Below, in pieces: positions 26,057 through 36,533 of a stretch of DNA of 64,000 nucleotides. Source of the stretch: Branchiostoma belcheri. Its lineage: Eukaryota; Chordata; Leptocardii; Amphioxiformes; Branchiostomatidae. Below the pieces are notes generated by a model, which saw nothing but the letters and a program-made list of their open reading frames with translations, made no database searches and was not told where the DNA came from. The position numbers and the translations under genes are program-made. Position 1 is the stretch's first letter. Each line of letters starts with the position of its first letter. The stretch covers positions 607,709 through 671,708 of the forward strand of contig NW_017803943.1 in the NCBI RefSeq assembly GCF_001625305.1, given 5' to 3'.

Positions 26057-26526
26057 AACACGAGGAGAATGTTTTACACTACCCTGATCGACCTGTTCTA
26101 CCTTATCCACTAGAGATAGAAAAAGGTCGCTATAGAAAACTACCTGTGCATGAGAGATTATGTAAATATTGTACAATGAATGCAGTGGAAAATGAAACAC
26201 ATTTTGTTAGCCAGTGTCCTCACTATGAGACCGAAAGAAACAGATTATTTCAGACAGTTACAACAATCTCTCCATCATTTCGTCATTTAGAAGATCACCA
26301 AAAGACTACATTTCTACTAAGATCACAAAACCCACTAATTATGCAGAATGTGGGACTATTCATTATCCACTGCCTTCAAAGAAGAAGTCGAACCCCTTAA
26401 TAGCTAGAGTAGTAGTAGAAGTAGAGGTTTTTCCAGACAGATTGTTACCTGTCTCCTGTTTCTGTATAATTGACTGTACACGCAATTAGCCTTCGGGCAT
26501 GATTTTGCAAATAAACAATAAATAAA
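26057..26526 (+). mobile_element. 5'-truncated LINE: C-terminal end of the reverse-transcriptase ORF and 3' tail
   Basis: After an in-frame TAA at 26056-26058 the frame is open to 26400. It reads PLEIEKGRYRKLPVHERLCKYC followed by a CCHC knuckle C-x2-C-x9-H-x4-C (cysteine codons at 26161, 26170 and 26215, His at 26200). The 'IExGRY...P..ER.C..C' signature is the familiar C-terminus of non-LTR retrotransposon ORF2 proteins. Untranslated sequence with a hairpin-prone CCTTCGGGC and a final AATAAACAATAAATAAATT follows. Reverse transcriptase and endonuclease domains are missing, so this is a dead 3' fragment. Confidence 0.8.
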
Positions 26527-26639
26527 TTGATAACTCTTAATGGCATATCACAATAACTTACATTGTACTTTACTTTACATTATCCTTCCACTTATACCGT
26601 CTGGGGCGTCGGCTAATCTGGAGGCTGATGTTACAGGCA

Positions 26640-27018
26640 TGCCATACCTACTATTCAGGGTGTCATGGCACCCTTCATACTTGCTATCCATGTCTTCCTG
26701 GGACGTCCCCTGGCGTTAGATCCATATTTTCTGTTGTTTCTGTTGCTCCGTGTGGTAATTTTTGTGGTGGCATCCTTACAAGGTGTCCAGACCTTTTGAG
26801 TTGTTGTTGGTCAGTGAACTGTCGGACTGGTTTTACTCGGTGTTTCTGATTTTGTCTCGTCTGGTCTTGCTGATAACTCGTATCAGGCACCTCATTTCAC
26901 ATGTGATGATTTTTCGTTCCAAGGACTCAGTCAGGCTCCAAGTCTGGCACTGATATGTAAGTGTTGGCAGAAACAATAAGTAGTGCCCCAACTTGTCGGG
27001 TTTATAAAAAAGTTTCAA
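26640..27018 (-). mobile_element. Degenerate LINE reverse-transcriptase C-terminal fragment (RTE-like)
   Basis: On the minus strand 27018-26833 encodes LTYQCQTWSLTESLERKI followed by EMRCLIRVISKTRRDKIRN. Another frame (26890-26684) continues with QQQLKRSGHLVRMPPQKLP. The pair 'YxxxTWxLTxxxxRKI...EMRCLR...RRDxIRN' then 'QLRWFGHVVRM' is the well-known C-terminal region of craniate- and invertebrate-type LINEs. A frameshift separates the two halves, so the copy is inactive. It lies tail-to-tail with the + strand fragment at 26057-26526. Confidence 0.75.
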
Positions 27019-28412
27019 TTCACCAGGTGCAGTTTTGCGATGTGTGGTATCCGCAGAACTGATCTCTGTAGATAATCAGCTTGCTTATCTCCTCAATCCT
27101 GGATCCACGTGCTAAATCAATCGGCTCCTACCTGAGGAGGTCAATACGCCCTTCATGCTCTGACGTACGGATGACTTCGCTACGTGACATGACCCGATAA
27201 TCTTGTCCTTTGGAAAACTTTGATATCACTTTTCAATAGCAGTTTTTTTTTCACAAGAAAACATAACTTTTTGCTATCAAGAAAGAGATTGAAAACTGAT
27301 GTTAAAATGATATAAGGAAAACTTTGGAAACTGGTATCAACTTTGGCGAAAGTTAGTATCAGTTTTGAATAGCGGTATTGTCACAATGAAGCATTCTTTC
27401 CTATTTAGAGAGAAAATAGCAATTTCTGACGGGAGGCGGGTGACTACAAATTCCTCATAAAGGAACAAGGGTTTAAAATGCCTACAAATCATTCAAATTC
27501 ACAGAATATTAAATTCTTTACATGTTATTTTTTTGTAGCGCCCATCTGCTGTTATCTATAATAGATTGTATTCTTCTTTGTCAGTGCTGAGGCTAAAATT
27601 AGCAATGTGCTACCACCGAGTTGGCCACCGCTGTGTCTTGTACTTCGTATGTTGTTCACTAAAAACATTTCCTACAAGAGTCCTACTGCAGGGGTTCCAG
27701 GGATTTGGTGCAACAAAGTAGCAGATAGTGGTTAAAATACGTGAAAGTAGGATATCTGTACCTCACATCAACAAGTGGCCGAATCCATCGACCCTTTTGT
27801 TAATTAAACTGTATTTTGCTTTCTCTCCTTTTTGGCCGTCTCTCAGTGGTGTTCCGCTCTCCAGGGTCAATATAAGCGGTAAACTAGATTAGAATTAGAC
27901 TGAAAGGTCCGTCATTAAGCATTGGCAAGGCTGAGTAAGTCTGTAAGTATGTATGAAATAACACCGGTTGCCAGGATCAATGTCCTTGGCAGGAACTTGT
28001 CTTTTTTTGTCTACAAAAACGGCATTCTCTCAGTGAATGACAGTGAAAATGACAATAATAATAATGACCACGAACATTATTTGCACATCCATGTCCACTT
28101 GGGCTATATGCTGTACATGTAGTTTTACATGGGACAGCCGTAGAAACACTGCAACTCTAAAAAAGTGCTGCACTACATCTATTATTATATTGTTTACAAA
28201 CAAACATATAAGGCTAGTATGCTATCATTGAGTCTGTTTTTAAAGCAGGTATATTCGAACTTACAGAGTGTAATATTCATACAGGAAAGAGGAGTACCAA
28301 CAGGGAAGATTACATTGTAAAGCATACATGTATTACTTTCTGCTTTATATCAATGAGTTTATGAAATATTACAACATTAGCGCCTCTGATCCAAATTTGT
28401 CTTGTGTGTGTA

Positions 28413-28517
28413 CACTGAACAAAATCCATTCTTTACGCATACCCTATAGCATGCGTAAAGGTTCAATTTCTTCATTTGTGCGTACCTTTACGCTTAAAGG
28501 TAGGATTTCGTGCAGTG
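28413..28517 (-). mobile_element. CACTG-ended foldback MITE (family C), copy 1
   Basis: 105 bp with ends CACTGAACAAAATCC and the inverted GGATTTCGTGCAGTG, flanked by GTA on both sides (28410-28412 and 28518-28520). The interior is built of TTTACGCATGC-type palindromic blocks. It has the opposite orientation to the copies at 29799 and 32115. The 3 bp duplication and CACT ends hint at CACTA/EnSpm-type mobilisation, which is tentative. Confidence 0.65.
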
Positions 28518-28533
28518 GTACTTGCTGCCATTA

Positions 28534-28962
28534 GGCCACACCAAGTAAATTTTAAGGATGACGTCCGCGCACGCATTGATTTTGGCCTGTTCCTATGAAA
28601 AAAAAACCAAGAAATTCCGCTTCCTGTAACTATGACCAAAGAGTCACTACAGTGCCGCAAATCGTTAAATTGACGTGAAACCCGTAACGCGAAATGGGTA
28701 AAACATGCTTTCTTTCTGCAGGCCTGCAAAAATGTGATGAAAGAACCTGTTCCACCTGATTTATTGCTGTTTTGCAAAAGACTTCTTGCTTGTTAATCTG
28801 TGTCACCTCATTCAATTTGTGTCCTAACATTTGTCGTTTCTCAGTATATTTCTAATCTAGTCATCTTGTTTTTTAGGGCCCTTCTTGTCTTTTTTTTCGC
28901 CCTCTCGCATTAGATATGGGGTCTCCAAAGGACGTCATCCATAAAATTTACTTGGTGTGGCC
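28534..28962. mobile_element. Harbinger-like element with long well-preserved inverted ends
   Basis: 429 bp flanked by TTA on both sides (28531-28533 and 28963-28965). The inverted ends extend about 33 bases with one mismatch and start GGCCACACCAAGTAAA. They end in the GGATGACGTCC block that also occurs, slightly altered, in family B. The well-kept ends suggest a younger insertion than the family B copies. No transposase frame is present. Confidence 0.8.
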
Positions 28963-29542
28963 TTAGCTTCAATTACTTTCGCTACCCAATGTATATACTT
29001 TTTTTAGTTTCGACCTTCTGCAAACTTATCAAAGATATATAGTGAACAGCCCGCAGGTCATGTTTCATATCTAAATCTAATACAATGCATGACGATTTTC
29101 CCTGCGGTTAATTGGTTGGATTAGTTGTTTCGTTTTTCCATTTTCATGGTGCCTTTGGACCAGATGGAGACCAATTTATCATCGTCCTCAAAAGCTGCCA
29201 GACAAAGTCATGACGCCTCCTGTGCGCGCTGATCCGTCGGACATCTAAATGAAAGATTTAGTTACTTTTACATTAAACGATACCGGAACGCACGAAGAAC
29301 TAATTACTGGGAAAATTGACCAATAACACAGAACGGTTATTGTATCAATGTACCATGCGACCAGAAACACCATCTGCCTTTTTATGATATAAAATTGTAA
29401 TATCGATAACGGGAGTATTTGCATTTCACTGGTTCTTATGTATTTAAAGAAATGTAATCATTGCTTCCCTCCCTAAGTTTTAGCATTGTCCGATACACAT
29501 TTCTGTTGTAGTGAATCGGGAACTTAAAAAAAGTTGTCTCCT

Positions 29543-29567
29543 ATCATCATCATCATCATCATCATCC
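29543..29567. repeat. ATC trinucleotide microsatellite
   Basis: About eight uninterrupted ATC units. Confidence 0.95.
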
Positions 29568-29798
29568 ACTGTACTCTGCGTCTACAGTCGTGTGGAAATG
29601 TCCTGTAGCTGCATTCAGTCTTTCTTTATCTCTTTCCACTGTGGCGTCTGGCTCGCGAGCTCTCTAAGCTCCTTGAGTTTCTTTTCTATTGTAGGAGGGC
29701 CCGTAGCAATAATTATATGCTAGAATCATAGGAAAGTTGGGATAAAGTGAATGCTAGAACCGGTTGAGTGTCCTTCATAGCATTTTGACTGGGCAACT

Positions 29799-29926
29799 CA
29801 CCGCACAAAATCCTACCTTTATTCACACCTTAAAACATGCTTAAAGGTACGCGCAACGGAAGAAACGAAACCTTTACGTATGCTTTAGGGTATGCGTGCG
29901 TAAAAAGAATTAGATTTTGTACGGTG
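29799..29926 (+). mobile_element. CACTG-ended foldback MITE (family C), copy 2
   Basis: About 128 bp. Ends are CACCGCACAAAATCC and GATTTTGTACGGTG. Shared interior motifs are ATGCTTAAAGGTACGC and TATGCTTTAGGGTATGCG. No intact target duplication was seen. Confidence 0.6.
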
Positions 29927-31740
29927 TAGCTATTCCCCTTCTTAACCACAAGTTTAGAGGTTGCAATCATGGCCTGGCAAGTTCTAGAACTTAAAAAGAG
30001 TAACTTTAAGAAGCCTCTTGCTTTGGCATTCAACTGGTAACAACATGTTCTCTATCTTAATGTCAGGAGGATAAAAACATTCGTTCAAGACAGACTCGCT
30101 CGACATAGACAACTTATCTGTATAGCAGTTAAAGCAATGGCAGAGAGTAAAGCCGAGAGATTGCGGACAAAGAACGCCGGCGGAGGAAAAGTACAACAGC
30201 CCCAAACAAATGGTCCTGAAGTGGGGCATAATTTACTGTTTATGGTAGCTGGCAGGAGATATACGACGGAATGCCTTCATCTGTGGTGCTCATCCACGCA
30301 TCGCCTCTATTACTTGCTGCACCCGGATGATCTCCACCAAGATTGAGGCAGTGTTGTGCTTCCTAATACTCTCCACGCGAGAGTGAAAATGAATATTTGG
30401 CGTCGTAAAAACCGGGGGTAACCGATATTAACGACGGGCCTCTCCCCGTGCGATCGCCGCAGCTGGCGCGCCCTCCATCACTGAAACGACAGGTCGTTCT
30501 TTTATTTCACAAAGCGGGAAGAGGTCGGGAATCGCCGGCCACGTTGGTCCTTTATACTCTTAATGAGGCAACATGTAATCCTCGCCTGATGAACACTGGG
30601 GTCGGTGGGGACGTGCAAAGAACGACAAAAGAACTGCCGCGATCCCGACAGGTCCGATACATGTGATCAATGAGGGTTATCCTGCAGTTCTAAGCAATAT
30701 CTCCGGTATATCTCCTCGTCTGATAGATTCAAAGGATCCAATCATTTTCCAGGGAAAGTTTCCTCGCGATTTCTCAGTGTAGAGAGGTCGAAAGTATTAG
30801 TGTTCCAGGAACGCAATAAGTCCAAGTTCATGACTTCATAAGTCCAAGTTTACCAAATGAGCTGTACCCAGACGGCTGCGTTAATGTCGTTGAAGAAGGG
30901 CATTTGTATTGTTTAACTTTACATAGTACCCATTTAGATAAACAATGAGATGCCTTACGTGCTATCATATTAGTTTTGATAAAGTTTGTTTGCGAGATTG
31001 TCCTTTTCCAATAAAACTTTTATTCAAAGTTATTTTCATTCAAATTCAGTACGTATTTAATTGTCATTGTAACCAAGGACATATCTAGAGTTGCTTTAGC
31101 CTGCTGAGGGCAGATGCGGTAGGCAAAATAACTGGGAGTGTGTACTTAATGCTGGTTAATTGACTTGTGTAGACACAGCACTTTCGATCTAATTTACATA
31201 AATTCATTATGCCATGTAGAAAAGCCCTCTGGGAATGCTGTAAACGAAGGATTAAATGGATGGCTGCTAATATGTTGTACGAATGTAGATCAAATTTTCC
31301 ACCAACTGAAAATGTGCTTGTGGATTTTAGAGATTATTACTTGATCCGTTGATCGTTGATAACCTTTATCGTGCCACAAGACTTATTTCCCTCTTTAGTC
31401 AACTTCAATCACTTGAATTATTTTTTCCTCTGTGAACTCTACACAATGTTTAACAACATTTGGTCCCCTTTAGTTCTATCATTGATACAAATGGTATTCA
31501 CATTATTTGTAGCTCTTTACGACTGAAGTACGTCTCTTGTCTTCATGTTACCTTAAACTTTTAATGAATTCATTAACTTTAATGATTCCATTATCCAGGC
31601 AACGATTTCCTGTCAATTTTACTGTGATTGTTGTAACATCGCTGTGATTTGGTAGCTGTCAATGTTACGACCAGCACTCAACCATTTCATTGACCATGTT
31701 GTTGTCAGCTTTTAATGTCTTGTTGTCGTTAACGTTACAG

Positions 31741-32085
31741 TGATGGGGAATGGAGTAAACATGCCCACCCCAACCAAGGTTGAGGGAATAGATGGAGAGA
31801 CGGTCATCCTGCCTTCTCGTTTCAAGAGCAATGTCACCAAGCTCATCGCCCTGACGTGGACTAAAGCGGCGGGGCACCTTGGTCGCTCCCGCGAGCCGGT
31901 GTTCATGTACGCCCCGCCGTCTGCCAACCTTTCCCTGGGACGGTTAAAGGGCCGAGCAGAGCTCACGGACAACGGGTCGCTCCAGATCAACCCTGTCAGC
32001 CTGGATGACGAAGGCATTTACATTCTGACCACACTGCTAGATGGGGTGGGGCAGGAGGAAACGTACGTTGAATTGGAGATCCACG
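31741..32085 (+). CDS. Coding exon 2: membrane-distal V-like Ig domain lacking the canonical cysteines
   Basis: The exon is preceded by AACGTTACAG and followed by donor G|GTAAGC, with phase 1 at both ends. It encodes residues 21-135. Ig landmarks are the strand-B motif GETVILPSRF (39-48), the core tryptophan W60 (LIALTWTK), an arginine in strand D (GRAEL, R92) and the strand E-F motif GSLQINPVSLDDEGIY (99-114). This order and spacing match V-type domains of the CD2/SLAM, CEACAM and hepaCAM style. The two disulfide cysteines are absent: strand B has Ser46 and strand F has Leu116 where Cys is expected. N-glycosylation sequons are N51-V-T and N83-L-S. Some N-terminal adhesion domains, such as CD2 domain 1 and CEACAM N domains, are also disulfide-free, so this need not be a defect. 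A ligand-binding or homophilic role is inference. Confidence 0.85.
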
Positions 32086-33549
32086 GTAAGCCCTTGTATT
32101 AAATGTTACAGTAGCACTGCACGAAATCATACCTTTCAGCACACGTTAAAGCATGCTTAAAGGTACGCACAAAGGAAGAAACGGAACTTTACGCATGCTT
32201 TAGGGGTATGCGTAAAGAATACCCCTGCGTAAAGAATAGATCTTGTGCATGCCATGCCATTCTGAAGAAACATTTCGTTAACAGGAAACACGGTCTTCTT
32301 TTTCAATATCCCTCTTATTTGTATATACACGTAACCACTTGTACGAAGCAAACCAGTGGAACCCTTAAACCCTAGGCTAGCAATATAACGCCATAATCTC
32401 AACCAGGATGTGTTTATCTGCCATTCCTCTACAACTTCTGAACGCACCAAACATATGGCTAGGAGCCGGTTGTTTAAAAATCTCTCAAAGGTACACTCAC
32501 AGGCTGCCGTGTTCTGGAAAGATCTCGTAAAGCGTAGTAAAGACAACGTCGCCTTCTCCATATCCTACCTAAGACGTTAATGCAGCTAAGGGAGGCCTCG
32601 AGTTGACGTATGTGCCTTGGGTTGGAATTTTATATAACAAAAGTGTTGCCTCAAGCGTTGGTCTGCTCGGAAAGCCTGGTGTTTGTACATAACAAGATTA
32701 CTTTCCGTTGGCGCCTGGCGTATCGTGGTTACACAAACTAGTATTGGTCCCCCTCCGTGGCGCCTGTACCAAATCCGTGTATCTAATCCCACAGCAAAGT
32801 GTAATGTCATTGGCGTGTGTGTTCTTTGGAGCGACACGAGAGTGAGACACAGTCAGCACGCACAAGAACTGATAAGGGGACAAGGAATAACAGATGTATA
32901 TCCGGATTACAATGAAACAAAGCCAGAACACGCGCTCGTTGTAGAAATCTTGTTGTGTGGTGAGACTGAGGGGCAGCATAGTAAATGTTATATTCCTATA
33001 AAATATTCTTACAGTCTTCAAAGGCATTTAGAACAGAGATCGCAAGGGTAGATATATATTATACAAACTCTGTCCACGCACGAAACTAAGAGTCTAGATA
33101 ACGTATACTCCAGGAAACATGCAATACGTCAATGCGTCTCTAAAACACAGGCATGCATAGAAAGTAGTTAAGTAGTGAAAAAACATCATTCATTTACAGT
33201 ACAAATGACTCTTGTCATTACGAAGTTCATGAAGTTTATCCAAAAGACTATGAATTTGGATTTTCTACTGCAGTCATGTACAGTAAGAATTTTGGCGCTT
33301 TTTCTTGAGGCAAATTTATGAAACAACAAACTTAGGATGTAAAATAATAATTACAACATGAGACAAAAATCTAAAATGAGGAACGTCCGACATACAGGAA
33401 TAGAATTGGACAGTTAAGATCTGTTTACAGTAGTTTATCAGTAGTGAGATCGTTAGTACAGTTAAGTGTGATAACTGTGTGATGCCGAGAATTTGAGTGA
33501 TTGATGCATTTCTTTCACGCAGTTCATTTACGCCTGTTCTTCTCCTTAG
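32086..33549 (+). other. Intron 2 (1.46 kb)
   Basis: The donor is GTAAGC and the acceptor TCTCCTTAG. A CACTG-ended foldback element starts only 29 bp into the intron (32115-32250). The remaining 1.3 kb shows no coding signal. Open frames of 100-130 codons on both strands around 32157-33051 match no known domain. Confidence 0.8.
32115..32250 (+). mobile_element. CACTG-ended foldback MITE (family C), copy 3
   Basis: About 136 bp starting CACTGCACGAAATCA, only 29 bp after the exon 2 donor. It shares ATGCTTAAAGGTACGCAC and ACGCATGCTTTAGG with the other copies. The 3' inverted end is eroded (TCTTGTGCAT). Confidence 0.55.
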
Positions 33550-33837
33550 TCCCCCCGAAGGTGACACTCAGTCAACCCAGTCGTCTGAAACTCCTGTGGA
33601 ATTCCAACCTCACTCTGAACTGTTCCATCGAGAAAGCCAAGCCTGAGGTAGCCGCCATCCAATGGGCGCACGACGGAGTGGATATCAACTCGTCGGCTAC
33701 CTACACGCGGAAGGACTCCATAACCGGGGCGCTGCTGCTCTTTAACGGGCTGAGAAAGGAGGATTCTGGGACATACACCTGTCGGGCAGATCACGTGGTC
33801 CAGCAGGCCTCGGACAGTGTGGAGCTGGAAGTGTTGT
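33550..33837 (+). CDS. Coding exon 3: second Ig domain
   Basis: The acceptor is TCTCCTTAG (33541-33549) and the donor T|GTAAGC, with phase 1 at both ends. The exon encodes residues 136-231, a complete Ig domain with intact landmarks: NLTLNCSI (C160), IQWAHDG (W174), and LRKEDSGTYTCRA (203-215, C213). The D-x-G-x-Y-x-C strand-F signature is textbook. It begins with VPPKVTL, as usual after a domain boundary. Three N-glycosylation sequons are visible: N155-L-T, N159-C-S and N182-S-S. The type is I-set or C2-like, as in membrane-proximal domains of many adhesion receptors. At 288 bp it is a typical single-domain exon. It lies 1464 bp downstream of exon 2 and 453 bp upstream of exon 4, forming the tight extracellular core of the gene. 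Confidence 0.93.
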
Positions 33838-34067
33838 GTAAGCGGCTTCTTTGTCTCGGATCTTCATAGGTATATTTAAGAGGAGAAAATCCATACAGGT
33901 TGCAAATAGGGAAATAAATTGTTGTACTTAAAGACTGCATGTTACAGTATCTTCGTATACTTTTAGAAACGTTTTTGTCGAAGAAAAGCCATGGATTTGA
34001 ACCCCTTTGAATCACTCTTCATTGTCAGATGAAGAAAGAAAGTAGACTTCGAAAACGTCGACAACCA

Positions 34068-34170
34068 GGTAATAAGATACCCCAAAAATCAGTTACTCAA
34101 GCAACTGGTTATGGTTGTGGAATCGGTCAGACGTTTCAGGTAGCATCTACTGTCAGTGATCCTGGTGAGA
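34068..34170 (+). repeat. Interspersed repeat D, copy in intron 3
   Basis: GGTAATAAGATAC, GCAACTGG, TTTCAGGTAGCATC and the spacing between them recur at 63183-63294 in the same orientation. It takes up about a quarter of the 453 bp intron between Ig2 and Ig3. The element class is unresolved. The text resembles LINE 3' untranslated regions. Confidence 0.65.
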
Positions 34171-34290
34171 TCTCACGATCATCAGGTTTATAACCACAAA
34201 CTATTATTCATTATATATAGATTAACTGATATGCATTTGAAAATTTGGGACAACTTTTAAGATTTTAACCTGTTATTCCGTCCAACCCAG

Positions 34291-34587
34291 ACCCTGCCCA
34301 GATTGTGAACATCTCCGGAGACCAGATCGTCCATGTGAGTGAGACGGCCACCCTGTGGTGCATGGCGGAGGGCAACCCCGACCCCAACATCACCTGGTTC
34401 CGTATGGGCGACGACCAATCCTCGGCCATGGCCCTGTCTGAGGCCCGAGGGAACGGCGTGAACCTCGTCCTGCGGAACCCTCAGCAGAACGACAGCGGAG
34501 AGTACGCCTGTATGGCCGGGAACGGCGTGGGGCCAGACGACTCCAAGTTCGTCAAGTTCACAGTCAGAGAGCCACAGAGGATACAAG
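34291..34587 (+). CDS. Coding exon 4: third, membrane-proximal Ig domain
   Basis: The acceptor is TCCAACCCAG (34281-34290) and the donor G|GTAACG, with phase 1 at both ends. The exon encodes residues 232-330. The exon 3/4 split codon is Tyr232, giving the VLYPAQI linker seen between tandem Ig domains. Landmarks are ATLWCMAEGNPDPNITWFR (C255, W267) and LRNPQQNDSGEYACMAGNGVG (292-312, C305). This is an I-set/C2 pattern of the kind found in Kirrel, nephrin, lachesin and hemicentin repeats. N-glycosylation sequons are N238-I-S, N264-I-T and N298-D-S. The tail FVKFTVREP completes strand G. A short spacer to residue 330 then leads into the transmembrane exon. Confidence 0.93.
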
Positions 34588-36458
34588 GTAACGTCCGTAA
34601 GTGTATGAACTCGGTTTATTAGTAAAGCTCATGTCACACATAGCCGCATATGGTCTCCCGAACACAGGCCGAACTTCACTCAAGTCTGGTTAGAGTCTGA
34701 GTACATGTAGGTCGGGAGCAAGATCGGCTGTGGTTGTGTGACGTTGGTTACTATTCTGCTGGACCTGCCAACTGTTTACAAATGTTTCAAATATTTGGGC
34801 GTGGACGAGAAGGTTGCCCATGATTGGCTAGAGGTTGGCTGGTGTCCGGGAATAGGTCAGCAGTGTTCGTGGCGTGTTTGGTGGTCACATCTAATTCAAA
34901 TTTAACTGATTCAAATCGTATATTAGAAAGTTAGCCTTGGCCTCAATCTGGTCAGACTGCTCCCGAACTTCAGACGACGTTTGTTGGTTGGTTGGTTGGT
35001 GGTCGGGGGAGGGTTCTGAATGTGTGACAGGGGTTTAAAGGTTCGAGACTGTCGATGGAGGACACATCAGAAATTAAGTCACAGATTTGCATGAATCAAT
35101 TGTCAGCTTTACTGAGACTTACTTAGATAATACTTATGCCGTAGCCATGTTCAGAATCCAATAAAGTGGTGTATAGGATAGGACGCGAAGACCACCAAGG
35201 CCCATTTTAGGTCGTTTGTGGTAACCTGCCGTCGCAGACCAAACAGAAATAACTGCCTTTGCTCACATAGAAAAGTCACAAGGCCTTTACAATGAATGAT
35301 TCTGGAAATCGTTATATGGACTGTGAATCATACATAGCCCATTACGTGGGTTGTTTCAGATAACAAAAATATAAAATCTATATAGTATAAGTCATTAAAT
35401 GTGACTTTCTCACCAGACAACACTATGCATATATTGAAGTGCACACCGTTCTTTTACCTACAAGAATGCTGGATAAAACAGTGATTGAGGTAGTTTAAAA
35501 TAGTCCACATCACATTTGAGAGGAAATAGTCGATGGGACGTAATTTCCCCATTATAGCCCGTGATATGTCCTTACAGATAAGGCCGAGCGGCGCACGGGC
35601 TCTGCCTAAACGGGGGCCAGCAGGGTCAAGACTGCGGTTTTTGATGTTGAACACAAGAAGCAATAGCTATAGAGCCAATTTGCCGCTTGGCGGACCAAGA
35701 TAAGGTCCAAGACTGCGGTCTATACATCAGAACCTGCCCCGGAGGGAAGAGAAACTACTCAGCATTGGCCTTGTCCGGGAGATTTGTACCTTCGGGGGGG
35801 AGATTAAACCGTTTGCCTGCAACATTTTCATCGGAAATCGTTTGTGTGTTAGAGGTAATCCTCAGCGAAAATAATAGCTCTATACCTTACCTATCGCAGC
35901 CTCCAGAAATCACCTGTCTCCAACATCCGCCCCCCTCCCCCAAAAGAAGCCTGCACACTAAATCATTCAAATCAAACGTCAACGTGACAAATGACTGCTG
36001 GTAAAAGTTTCCTACTCCTCTTATGTTGAGTTAATGGGAAATAATTCAATCTTACAGCTGACACTTTATTTAATGCCTATTTGTAAACCAGCATCGAATA
36101 AAAATTGTTACCGTCTTAGGTCCAACACAAGAGCATTTATGGTGTCAAAAGTCTTGTTTACATGCCCACCAACGGGATAACGACGGCAGGGAACTCTCCA
36201 TGGGGAGCGGGGGTGGTAATGAGGAAGAGGTATAAAATTTTATGGTTTCGAAACTAGCGGTCCATAATGTTTTTATTGATCCTAAGACATGTTTGACTAT
36301 AAATGTTTACATGCGAGGCTTCGCTTAGGGTTGGGTGTGGTAGATTTTATGGCCCCCAAAATCAGAATTCAACACACATAGACTGTACTTTTCCGCAACA
36401 AAAACAAGGGTTAACTCTCGTTGGACTTCAACACATTTTGTATAAAGGCTTTTCACGT

Positions 36459-36533
36459 CCGCCATGTTGGATTACAGGGTACGTCTGTTAACAACGGCCG
36501 CCATGTTGGATTACAGTGTACGTCTGTTAAACA
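36459..36533. repeat. 39 bp direct repeat, two copies
   Basis: CCGCCATGTTGGATTACAG followed by GTACGTCTGTTAA occurs at 36459 and 36498. Confidence 0.9.

Larger units (their letters stand above)
21636..31740 (+). other. Intron 1 (10.1 kb)
   Basis: The donor is GTGAGT at 21636 and the acceptor AACGTTACAG ends at 31740. The intron contains two LINE 3' fragments (26057-27018), a CACTG-ended foldback element (28413-28517), a Harbinger-like element (28534-28962), a second foldback copy (29799-29926) and an ATC microsatellite (29543-29567). I saw no convincing additional exon. Open frames at 22506-22730, 23258-23518 and 30137-30346 show no recognisable domain. Confidence 0.75.
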
